Both the position numbers and the translations under genes were made by a program. A stretch of DNA of 64,000 nucleotides. Origin: Paradesertivirga sp965650335. Its GTDB lineage: Bacteria; Bacteroidota; Bacteroidia; Sphingobacteriales; Sphingobacteriaceae. The stretch is taken from positions 25,585 to 89,584 of the forward strand of contig CBFGOI010000005.1 in the NCBI GenBank assembly GCA_965650335.1, read 5' to 3'. Each line of letters opens with the position of its first letter. The first letter of the stretch is position 1. Under the pieces are notes generated by a model. It made no database searches. It was not told where the DNA came from and saw nothing but the letters and a program-made list of their open reading frames with translations. This document shows positions 35,941 through 43,500 of the stretch, in pieces.

Positions 35941-36780
35941 ATGTCTACAGTACAAATCTCTGCCTCAGACGTAAATAAACTGCGCCAGCAAACAGGTGCA
36001 GGAATGATGGATTGTAAAAAAGCTTTAACAGAATCTAACGGCGATTTCGAAGCTGCTATCGATTACCTTCGTAAAAAAGGTGCTAAAGTTGCTGCAAGCC
36101 GTCAGGATCGCGAATCTAACGAAGGTGTAGTTATTTCTAAAACTACTGCCGATGGAAAACGCGGAATTATTGTTGAAGTTAACTGCGAAACAGATTTCGT
36201 TGCTAAAAACGCTGACTTTATTGCTTTTGCTAACAGCATTGCTGAATTAGCAATTGACAAAAACGTTTCTTCTGCAGACCAACTTAGAGAACTTGATTTA
36301 AACGGAACCAAAGTTGCTGATGCTTTAATCGATCAAACTGGTAAAATTGGTGAGAAAATCGGTATTTCTAAATTCGAGACAATAACAGGAGAGAAAGTTA
36401 TTGCTTACATCCACGGTAACTACCGTTTAGGTGTATTGGTTGCTTTAAGCGCTGATGCGGCTAACGCAAACGAGGCTGGTAAAGACGTTGCAATGCAAAT
36501 TGCGGCCATGAACCCGGTAGCTTTAGACAAAGGTGATGTTGACGCCAACACTATTGAGCGTGAACTGGAAATTGCTAAAGAGCAAATTCGTGCAGAAGGT
36601 AAGCCTGAAGAAATGGTAGAAAAAATTGCTGCCGGTAAATTGAACAAATTCTACAAAGATTCAACTTTGTTAAACCAGGAGTTTGTTAAAGATTCTTCTA
36701 AAACTGTTGCTCAGTTTTTAAATGGAGTACAAAGCGGTTTAACTGTTACAGCGTTCAAACGCGTTCAGTTAGGAGCTTAG
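35941..36780 (+). CDS. tsf: Translation elongation factor Ts
   Basis: EF-Ts recycles EF-Tu by exchanging GDP. The N-terminal UBA-like part contains the family signature VNKLRQQTGAGMMDCKKAL, followed by EVNCETDFVAKN and the core dimer region. Length 279 fits. It follows rpsB as usual, but after a 149-bp gap filled by a repeat tract, and is followed by a terminator within a second tract. Confidence 0.97.
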   Translation: MSTVQISASDVNKLRQQTGAGMMDCKKALTESNGDFEAAIDYLRKKGAKVAASRQDRESNEGVVISKTTADGKRGIIVEVNCETDFVAKNADFIAFANSIAELAIDKNVSSADQLRELDLNGTKVADALIDQTGKIGEKIGISKFETITGEKVIAYIHGNYRLGVLVALSADAANANEAGKDVAMQIAAMNPVALDKGDVDANTIERELEIAKEQIRAEGKPEEMVEKIAAGKLNKFYKDSTLLNQEFVKDSSKTVAQFLNGVQSGLTVTAFKRVQLGA

Positions 36781-36783
36781 ATA

Positions 36784-36997
36784 GTAAATTAGTCATTCGT
36801 GATTGGTTTATTATTCCAATCGATATAAGAATCCTTGCCCAAAGTGGCAGGGATTTTTTGCTTAGAAAAATGTGCCAATCAATACTGCCACTTGATTTAG
36901 TGTATTACTAATTAACCAATGACTATTTAACTATTATCCGATTCACTAATTAACTATTGACTAATTAACTAATGACCCTTCAACTAATCCACTAATT
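36784..36997. repeat. Short-unit repeat tract with dyad symmetry around the tsf terminator
   Basis: The left arm has AAATTAGTCATTCGTGATTGG; the right arm has repeated 7-mers of the type ACTAATT, AACTATT, GACTAAT, AACTAAT, complementary to the left arm in places. The arms flank the tsf terminator and reach to within 30 bp of pyrH. The sequence type differs from the other tracts but the layout is the same. Confidence 0.75.
36830..36859 (+). terminator. Terminator of tsf
   Basis: ATCCTTGCC pairs with GGCAGGGAT with one bulge, followed by six T (36854-36859). It lies inside the larger repeat tract. Confidence 0.75.
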
Positions 36998-37025
36998 TCT
37001 TAAATTCGCCAAAATATTGTCGTAA

Positions 37026-37733
37026 ATGAAGTATAAACGCATCCTCCTGAAATTAAGCGGAGAATCTTTAATGGGTGATAAACAATATGGTATTGACAGC
37101 GACCGTGTTTTACAATATGCTAAAGATATAAAAGCAGTACATGACACAGGGTTGGAAATAGCCATAGTAATTGGGGGTGGAAACATTTTTAGAGGTTTAA
37201 GTGCCGAACAAGCCGGAATGGACAGGGTACAGGCAGATTACATGGGAATGCTTGCTACTGTGATTAACAGCATGGCCCTTCAGGATGCTCTGGAAAAAGA
37301 AGGAGTCAAAACCCGTCTGATGACAGCCATAAAAATGGAGCAGATCTGCGAACCATTTATCCGCAGAAGAGCAGTTAGACATCTTGAAAAAAGAAGAATT
37401 GTAATTTTTGGCGCCGGCACTGGAAACCCTTATTTTACAACTGATACTGCAGCATCTCTGCGTGCGATAGAAATTCAGGCCGATGCTGTATTGAAAGGTA
37501 CACGTGTTGACGGTATTTATACCGCAGATCCTGAAAAAGATCTAACAGCGGTTAAATATGAAAGCATTACTTTCCAGGAAGTTTATGACAATAATCTAAA
37601 CGTAATGGATATGACTGCGTTTACTTTATGCCAGGAAAATAAGCTTCCGATTGTCGTTTTCGACATGAACAAAGCTGGAAACTTCATGCGTATTGCTAAT
37701 GGCGATTCCATCGGGACATTAGTTAAAGGGTAA
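37026..37733 (+). CDS. pyrH: Uridylate kinase
   Basis: UMP kinase of 235 residues, amino-acid-kinase fold. It starts KYKRILLKLSGESLMGDKQYGID with the phosphate-binding KLSGE and later GGGNIFRG. The GAGTGNPYFTTDTAASLRA motif is present. It makes UDP for RNA and cell wall precursors. It precedes frr by 30 bp, the standard bacterial order rpsB-tsf-pyrH-frr. Confidence 0.97.
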   Translation: MKYKRILLKLSGESLMGDKQYGIDSDRVLQYAKDIKAVHDTGLEIAIVIGGGNIFRGLSAEQAGMDRVQADYMGMLATVINSMALQDALEKEGVKTRLMTAIKMEQICEPFIRRRAVRHLEKRRIVIFGAGTGNPYFTTDTAASLRAIEIQADAVLKGTRVDGIYTADPEKDLTAVKYESITFQEVYDNNLNVMDMTAFTLCQENKLPIVVFDMNKAGNFMRIANGDSIGTLVKG

Positions 37734-37763
37734 TTAATTTTTATAAATCTCATATATTCAACG

Positions 37764-38327
37764 ATGAATGAACTTATAAAGAAACAGCTAAACGATGCTA
37801 AAGCAACGATGGAAAAAGCTGTAGAACATTGCGATGCTGAATTACTAAAAATTCGTGCTGGCAAGGCTTCAACAACCATGCTGGATGGCATTACTGTTGA
37901 TTATTACGGCAACCCTACTCCTTTACAACAGGTTTGTGGAATCTCTACGCCAGATGCCCGCACTTTAGTAGCTCAACCTTGGGAGAAACACATGATAGGA
38001 CCGATTGAGAAAGCAATTATCGATTCGAATGTGGGGCTAAACCCTCAAAATGATGGAATTGTTATCCGAATGAATGTTCCTCCATTAACAGAAGATCGTC
38101 GCAAGGATTTATTCAAAAAAGCGAAAGAGGAAGCTGAAAAAGGCCGTATCGCCATTCGTAATATCAGGAAGGATATCAACGGAAAAATTCAGCGATTGAA
38201 ATCTGAAGGCATTTCTGAAGATGAAATTAAAGGCGGTGAAGCTGAAGTTCAAAAGTTAACTGACGGCTTTATTGTTAAAGTTGATAAACTTGTTGAAGCC
38301 AAGGAAAAAGACATCATGACGGTTTAG
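37764..38327 (+). CDS. frr: Ribosome recycling factor
   Basis: A 187-residue protein that with EF-G splits post-termination ribosomes. Family motifs are LLKIRAGKASTTMLDGI, VDYYGNPTPLQQV and DRRKDLFKKAKEEAEKGRIAIRNIRKD, read in parts. Last gene of the pyrH-frr unit, followed by a strong terminator. Confidence 0.97.
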   Translation: MNELIKKQLNDAKATMEKAVEHCDAELLKIRAGKASTTMLDGITVDYYGNPTPLQQVCGISTPDARTLVAQPWEKHMIGPIEKAIIDSNVGLNPQNDGIVIRMNVPPLTEDRRKDLFKKAKEEAEKGRIAIRNIRKDINGKIQRLKSEGISEDEIKGGEAEVQKLTDGFIVKVDKLVEAKEKDIMTV

Positions 38328-38346
38328 AATTTAATCTAAACGTCAA

Positions 38347-38383
38347 AAAAAAAGGAATGGGTTGAATAGCTCATTCCTTTTTT
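38347..38383 (+). terminator. Terminator of frr
   Basis: AAAGGAATG and CATTCCTTT form a stem with flanking A and T runs 20 bp after the frr stop codon, and the ABC exporter begins 15 bp later. Confidence 0.85.
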
Positions 38384-38397
38384 AATTTTGTGAAACC

Positions 38398-40155
38398 ATG
38401 AAGATATTATTCGAATACTTAAAGGGGTATAAAGGGCTATTGCTTTTAGCGTTATTTCTCGCCGCGATTAACCAAACGTTTTCATTGCTTGATCCATGGG
38501 TCTTCCGCATAATTATTGATAAGTACGTAACTCATTATAAAGAATACACTACAGGTGAATTTTTTAAAGGGGCCGGCGTGCTTATTCTTGCCGCCATGGG
38601 CGTGGCGATGGTGTCAAGAATTGCAAAAAATTTCCAGGATTATTATGTCAACGTAATTACTCAGCGTTTAGGTGCGAAAATATATTCCGATGGTCTCTCG
38701 CATTCACTGGATCTGCCGTATTCGGTATTCGAGGACCAGCGTAGCGGAGAAACACTGGGTATTTTGCAAAAAGTGCGTACAGATACCGAAAAGCTAATCG
38801 TCGCCTTTATAAATATCCTGTTTACTTCAGTGATCGGGATAACATTTGTATTTGTTTATGCCATTAATATTCATTGGTCTATAGCGGTTGTGTACCTGTC
38901 GGTTATTCCAATATTGGGATTCATTAGTTCTTTTCTGAGTAAAAAGATTAAGGTAGTACAGAAGAAGATCGTGCATGAAACAACCGCGCTTGCAGGCTCG
39001 ACTACAGAATCGCTACGTAACATAGAGCTTGTAAAAAGTTTGGGATTGTCTTCTCAGGAAATTAAACGCCTTAAAAATACGACGGATAAAATTCTCCTCC
39101 TGGAGCTTAAAAAAGTCAAATACGTAAGGAGTCTTAGCTTTGTGCAGGGCACCTTGGTAAACCTACTTAGGAATGGGATACTATTACTGATGCTGTACCT
39201 TATCTGGGCAGGAAGAATTACCGTGGGCGAGTTCTTCTCCTTATTTATTTATTCATTTTTCATCTTTGGCCCTTTACAAGAGCTCGGAAATATCATTAAT
39301 ATCTATCGCGAAACAGAGGTGTCTCTTGAAAATTTTAACAACATTCTAAATATTCCAAAAGAAAAGAAGCCGGACAACCCCAAGATTATCAGTCGCATTA
39401 CGCATCTAAAGTTTGACAATGTAAGCTTCAGACATCAATCGGCAAACAGAAATGCGTTAAGTAACATATCTTTCGATACCAAGGTTGGCGAAACTATAGC
39501 GTTTGTGGGTCCATCCGGATCTGGAAAAACGACATTAGTGAAATTGTTGGTTGGTTTATATCAGCCGCTTGAGGGTGAGGTATTGTATAATACATCGTCG
39601 TACCACGATATAGATCTGGATCAGTTACGTGAACGCATTGGCTTTGTAACGCAGGATACCCAATTGTTTTCGGGCACTATCCGGGAGAATTTGTTATTTG
39701 TACGTCCAGAGGCTACGGATGAAGAATGTATGGATGTACTTCATAAAGCGGCTTGTCAATCGCTCCTGGCTCGTGCGGAAAAAGGATTGGATACTGTCAT
39801 TGGAGAAGGTGGAGTAAAGGTATCAGGAGGTGAAAAGCAACGTCTATCGATTGCAAGAGCTTTGCTAAGACGACCAAATATCCTGATCTTCGATGAAGCT
39901 ACCTCAGCGCTTGATTCTATTACAGAAGAAGAAATCACCCGCACAATTCGCGATGTTTCGAATATGGAGAATCATATCACCATTCTGATTGCACACCGTT
40001 TATCCACTATTATGCATGCCGACAAAATATTTGTTCTTGAACGCGGACAAATTATTGAATCTGGCAAGCACGCTGAATTGCTGGAGGAAAAAGGTTTGTA
40101 CTATGCGATGTGGAGACAACAGATTGGAGAGAAACAAATTTTGGAACTCAGTTAA
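38398..40155 (+). CDS. ABC exporter, fused membrane and ATPase domains (MsbA-like half transporter)
   Basis: A 585-residue half transporter working as a dimer. Six membrane helices occupy about residues 12-310. The ATPase part has Walker A GPSGSGKTT (about 371-379), the Q loop in TQDTQLF, signature VSGGEKQR and Walker B ILIFDEATSALD with an H loop in AHRLST. Such exporters move lipids, peptides or drugs; the substrate cannot be told. It is separated from frr by a terminator and ends with its own. Confidence 0.9.
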   Translation: MKILFEYLKGYKGLLLLALFLAAINQTFSLLDPWVFRIIIDKYVTHYKEYTTGEFFKGAGVLILAAMGVAMVSRIAKNFQDYYVNVITQRLGAKIYSDGLSHSLDLPYSVFEDQRSGETLGILQKVRTDTEKLIVAFINILFTSVIGITFVFVYAINIHWSIAVVYLSVIPILGFISSFLSKKIKVVQKKIVHETTALAGSTTESLRNIELVKSLGLSSQEIKRLKNTTDKILLLELKKVKYVRSLSFVQGTLVNLLRNGILLLMLYLIWAGRITVGEFFSLFIYSFFIFGPLQELGNIINIYRETEVSLENFNNILNIPKEKKPDNPKIISRITHLKFDNVSFRHQSANRNALSNISFDTKVGETIAFVGPSGSGKTTLVKLLVGLYQPLEGEVLYNTSSYHDIDLDQLRERIGFVTQDTQLFSGTIRENLLFVRPEATDEECMDVLHKAACQSLLARAEKGLDTVIGEGGVKVSGGEKQRLSIARALLRRPNILIFDEATSALDSITEEEITRTIRDVSNMENHITILIAHRLSTIMHADKIFVLERGQIIESGKHAELLEEKGLYYAMWRQQIGEKQILELS

Positions 40156-40184
40156 TTTTTTGTGTTCTAATAATCTTTTATAGA

Positions 40185-40209
40185 GCCTGGCTAATTGCCG
40201 GGCTTTTTT
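40185..40209 (+). terminator. Terminator of the ABC exporter gene
   Basis: GCCTGGC (40185-40191) and GCCGGGC (40197-40203) with a 5-nt loop are followed by six T. Confidence 0.85.
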
Positions 40210-40222
40210 ATGCCGAGTTCAA

Positions 40223-40307
40223 TTTCACGCAAAGAGCGCAAAGACAGAAACACGCAAAGCCAGCAAAAAATTTTGCATGTTCTTTTCTTATCACGCTTTG
40301 CGTGAAA
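40223..40307. repeat. Inverted short-unit repeat tract (ACGCAAAG type)
   Basis: TTTCACGCAAAG (40223-40234) and CTTTGCGTGAAA (40296-40307) are perfect 12-bp inverted arms. Inside the left arm, related units GCGCAAAG and ACGCAAAG recur. It lies in the 472-bp gap after the ABC exporter. The rest of that gap (40308-40627) has no recognisable gene; it holds a GC-richer stretch near 40420-40480 and the dyad at 40534-40553. Confidence 0.8.
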
Positions 40308-40533
40308 TCAATCACATAAACATAGAATATTCGCATACATATTAGCCAAGTTTTTGATTCTAAAACCAAAATCTCTTTGATAAGTTATATAAGGCCAATT
40401 GAGGGCTAACCCTACTAAAAAGACAGGGCGCCTTTCCATAGCCCGTACTTCGGCGTGTCTTCTATTTGACGCGTTAAGATACCCAATCGCTGGCTTATTA
40501 TTTTTTGCCTTCCAGGAAGCTTGCCTATTAAAG

Positions 40534-40553
40534 AATACCCTTTTTTAGGTATT
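40534..40553 (+). promoter_or_regulatory. Dyad upstream of the lipoprotein gene
   Basis: AATACC and GGTATT are separated by eight mostly T bases. It lies about 75 bp before the lipoprotein ATG, where a regulator site could be, but no cognate regulator can be named. Confidence 0.35.
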
Positions 40554-40627
40554 TCACGCCCTAAAGTGGTTTAATATCTTGGCAGGATAAAAATCAACTT
40601 ATTCACGATCAAATTAACAAACAAAAC

Positions 40628-41497
40628 ATGAAGAAACTCAGACTATTAGTAATGTTATGTGTGGCAGGTTCGCTCGCATTTAATGGCTGTAAAAAAGGCG
40701 ACGGTGATCCCGAGGTAGAGGTTGAAGCTGGAGGCGCTATTACTACGCCAGGAGGTAAAACCTGCACGCTGACAAAAGAAAGCGAAGAAGGCGGAACCTA
40801 TTATGAAACCTATGAATACGACAGCCAAAACAGAGTGGTTAAAGTAAAAGAATATGATGCCAATGTTCTTGACGACTATACCACAATCAATTACGGAGCT
40901 AGTCAGATTGTTGTAAAAGATTTCGAGGGCAATGCAACTCAAGCTGATGAAACAACTACTTACAACGTTTCTAATGGTATGGTGACCGGCTATACCGAGA
41001 CTGAAACCTATACCAACACAGGCGGCTTTGTAGAAACATACACATCTACCTATACTTTTGAACATAATAGCGAAGGGTATTTAGCTAAATCTAAACAGGT
41101 TTCAACGCAATCTAGTACCGAACCGGGATCTATTGCACATACTTCCACTTATGAAACAACCTTTACCTACTCCAATGGAAATCTGGTTTCTGAAGTAGAG
41201 TCTTATGGTTCTGGTGTAACAACCACGACTTATGAGTACTATACGGATATTAAAAACACCCTAGTGATTGATGAAAATTTACTAATAAGCAAACCCAATA
41301 AAAATGCAGTAAAAAAGGCGACACGCAGCACTACATATCAGGGTCAAACAGGAAGCACCTCTGTTACGAATTATACTTATGTAGTAAATTCCGATAAATT
41401 GATCACTAAAAGCACTCGGGTCGAAGTGTATTCATCCGCTGGTCAATCACCTCAAACTCATACCGAAATAATGAATTACGAATATTCTTGCAAATAA
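40628..41497 (+). CDS. Lipoprotein with YD/RHS-like repeats
   Basis: A 289-residue secreted lipoprotein (lipobox FNGC, Cys at about 21, then a Lys/Asp/Glu-rich linker). The body has repeated beta-strand units with YD-type motifs (YEYDSQNRVVKVKEYD, YSNGNLVSEVESYGSG) as in the extracellular repeats of RHS proteins, but no toxin domain. Very rich in Thr, Ser and Tyr. Function unknown; probably a surface-exposed beta structure. It is a single gene with a terminator and a dyad upstream. Confidence 0.75.
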   Translation: MKKLRLLVMLCVAGSLAFNGCKKGDGDPEVEVEAGGAITTPGGKTCTLTKESEEGGTYYETYEYDSQNRVVKVKEYDANVLDDYTTINYGASQIVVKDFEGNATQADETTTYNVSNGMVTGYTETETYTNTGGFVETYTSTYTFEHNSEGYLAKSKQVSTQSSTEPGSIAHTSTYETTFTYSNGNLVSEVESYGSGVTTTTYEYYTDIKNTLVIDENLLISKPNKNAVKKATRSTTYQGQTGSTSVTNYTYVVNSDKLITKSTRVEVYSSAGQSPQTHTEIMNYEYSCK

Positions 41498-41510
41498 GAA
41501 ATGCTATAAA

Positions 41511-41542
41511 AAAGAGGCTTGCTGGAAGCAGCACGCCTCTTT
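41511..41542 (+). terminator. Terminator of the YD-repeat lipoprotein gene
   Basis: AAAGAGGC (41511-41518) and GCCTCTTT (41535-41542) with an inner TGCT/AGCA stem. Confidence 0.75.
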
Positions 41543-41638
41543 CATCTCAACGGCTTATTGCAACTCATAACTTTCTAAGCTGGGCATTTCTCAGCGGTAA
41601 AACAAAAACATACCGACATGTTCAAGAGAGATCTCCCT

Positions 41639-41699
41639 ATGTGGATATGATAAAGTCCATTTAATATTCATGTTGGAGGGTATTCTATGGAGTCCACAT
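41639..41699. repeat. Nested stem-loop in the gap before the PLDc_N gene
   Basis: Outer arms ATGTGGA (41639-41645) and TCCACAT (41693-41699) enclose an inner pair TCCAT (41656-41660) and ATGGA (41687-41691). It stands about 50 bp before copy B of the interspersed element. Confidence 0.5.
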
Positions 41700-41751
41700 T
41701 ATAAAGAATGCCTTTTTTGCCGTTCCAACAAAGTCCCTACAGTCCCACTTC

Positions 41752-41858
41752 TAAACCCGGCTGTAATGGATACCGGCCATTGTGGCTAATGCCCTCGCGT
41801 AGTATGAATGAAGACGGGACTGCAGTTGCTTCGGAGACGGCAGGTACTTTTCTAACTA
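41752..41858 (+). repeat. Copy B of a diverged interspersed element
   Basis: It shares the blocks AAACCCGG, TGGA plus CCGG, CGTAGTATGA, CGGGACTGCA, GGAGACG and TACTTTTC in the same order with 33770-33885. Identity is partial, which points to an old repeat family rather than a recent copy. Together with the terminator and the nested stem-loop it accounts for most of the 417-bp gap. Confidence 0.65.
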
Positions 41859-41914
41859 TTGCCTGAACATGTAATATCACTGCATGGCTGCGAATTAATT
41901 AAATTTGTACCTTC

Positions 41915-42175
41915 ATGAAAAAAAGCCAAATGGAAAACCTATTATTTCTAAACCTTGGAACACCTGAAATAATCATAATAACTTTTATCGGTGTGTTGCC
42001 ATTAATATTAGCTCTTATTTGTTTGATTGATATCCTGAAATCGAATTTCAAAGACACAACGACTAAATTAATTTGGGTATTGATTGTACTCGTAGCGCCT
42101 ATTATTGGATCCTTAATTTACCTTTTCTTTGGGAAGAGACAGAAGATTGCAAATTCCCAACAAAGAACAGTTTAA
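41915..42175 (+). CDS. Small membrane protein with PLDc_N domain
   Basis: An 86-residue protein with two membrane helices (about 18-40 and 52-73), the second bearing WVLIVLVAPIIGSLIYLFFG, the hallmark of the phospholipase D nuclease N-terminal (PLDc_N) family. No catalytic HKD motif is present; stand-alone proteins of this type are common and of unknown role. ATG 41930 is an alternative start. It is convergent with the MFS gene; the two stop codons overlap in TTAA. Confidence 0.75.
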   Translation: MKKSQMENLLFLNLGTPEIIIITFIGVLPLILALICLIDILKSNFKDTTTKLIWVLIVLVAPIIGSLIYLFFGKRQKIANSQQRTV

Positions 42176-43449
42176 CTTTCGGGCTGATGAATTTCCTTTA
42201 AACCCAAGGGTACCAATTTTTTAGTTTTCAGATAAGTTAGGGATACAATTACAAGGGTCATACTACCACCGAAAATGATGGCTGGCACGGTGCCCATTAA
42301 ACGGGCGGTTAAACCGGATTCGAACGCTCCAATTTCGTTTGATGAGCCGATGAACATGGAGTTAACTGCGGAGACTCGCCCTCGCATATTATCGGGCGTT
42401 AACAACTGCATAATTGTTGAACGGATTACTACGCTGACACTATCAAAAACACCTTCGAAAAATAAAAAAAACAGAGTTAAATAGAAGCTAGTTGAAAGGC
42501 CATAGCCAATTATTGATAAGCCAAATCCGGTTACAGCAAACAGGAGATTTCGCCATGGTTTGTTCATGGGCGAATGACGGGCCATAAAAAGCATTGTCAA
42601 CACAGCGCCAATGGCTGGCGCAGCTCTCATCATCCCAAACTGTTCGGCACCTACATGCAATACTTCACTGGCAACTACAGGAATCAGGGCCACAGCGCCC
42701 CCGAAAAATACTGAGAATAAATCAAGGCTCATTGCTCCTAAAAGCATACGGCTACGGAATACAAAGCCGATTCCTTCTTTAAGACTTTCCATTATATTCT
42801 CCTGGGGAACGAATTGTGGAGGACGTTTTTGAAGAAAGAATATACATGCGAATGATGTCAATAAAAACACCAATATTAAAAAGAACGTAACTGATATACC
42901 GGCATAGGCATATACTAAACCGCCAAATGCGGGACCGGCGATGGAAGCTACCTGCCAGCCGGCACTGTTCCATGTGGATGAATTTGGATAATGTTCGCGG
43001 GGAATGATCTGAGCCATTAGGGAAAATATTACAGGCCCCATAAATCCTCTGGCGATACCTATCCCAAAAATCATAAAGTATATTGTCAGGACGATAGTGG
43101 ATTGGCTGAGATCCGAAGAAAATGCTGGCAAGGTTACTAAAAATAGTACCAGAGAACATACAAACATTCCTGCCAGGATAAGTTTTAAGAGCTTAGTTTT
43201 TTCAGATTTGTCTGCAACGTAACCGCCATAAAGTGCAATTCCTAAAGCGGGGATTGCTTCGGCCAAGCCTATCAGACCTAAAGAAAATGGATCCTTGGTA
43301 AGCTGATAAATATACCAGCCAATTATTACCGCCTGAATTTGGTAGGCGAAGGTGAGAAAAAACCGTATAGTTAAAAAGGAGCGAAACTCGGGGTAACGCA
43401 AGGCGGCATACGGGTCTTTCTTTTCAGGATCTGAATCTAACTTATCCAC
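42172..43449 (-). CDS. Major facilitator superfamily exporter (EntS/MFS_3 type)
   Basis: A 425-residue protein with about 12 membrane helices. The loop between helices 2 and 3 carries GGYVADKSEKTKLLK, a form of the MFS signature. The N-terminal text RYPEFRSFLTIRFFLTFAYQIQAVIIGWYIYQLT is typical of the MFS_3/enterobactin-exporter-like group, here quoted as short parts RYPEFRSFL and GWYIYQLT. Such proteins export siderophores or drugs. No siderophore genes are nearby, so the substrate is unknown. Confidence 0.85.
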   Translation of the reverse strand: MDKLDSDPEKKDPYAALRYPEFRSFLTIRFFLTFAYQIQAVIIGWYIYQLTKDPFSLGLIGLAEAIPALGIALYGGYVADKSEKTKLLKLILAGMFVCSLVLFLVTLPAFSSDLSQSTIVLTIYFMIFGIGIARGFMGPVIFSLMAQIIPREHYPNSSTWNSAGWQVASIAGPAFGGLVYAYAGISVTFFLILVFLLTSFACIFFLQKRPPQFVPQENIMESLKEGIGFVFRSRMLLGAMSLDLFSVFFGGAVALIPVVASEVLHVGAEQFGMMRAAPAIGAVLTMLFMARHSPMNKPWRNLLFAVTGFGLSIIGYGLSTSFYLTLFFLFFEGVFDSVSVVIRSTIMQLLTPDNMRGRVSAVNSMFIGSSNEIGAFESGLTARLMGTVPAIIFGGSMTLVIVSLTYLKTKKLVPLGLKEIHQPES

Positions 43450-43500
43450 TAAATCAATCTTTATTTTAATAGAGAAGCGAAATTACAGTTTTTCATACTT

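Noticed and set aside
40655..41065. Minus-strand frame of 136 codons inside the YD-repeat lipoprotein gene
   Set aside because: It is the shadow of a repetitive Thr/Tyr-rich gene with a clear lipobox on the other strand.
42172..42175. Overlap of convergent genes as a frameshift or fusion
   Set aside because: The four shared bases TTAA simply supply both stop codons.
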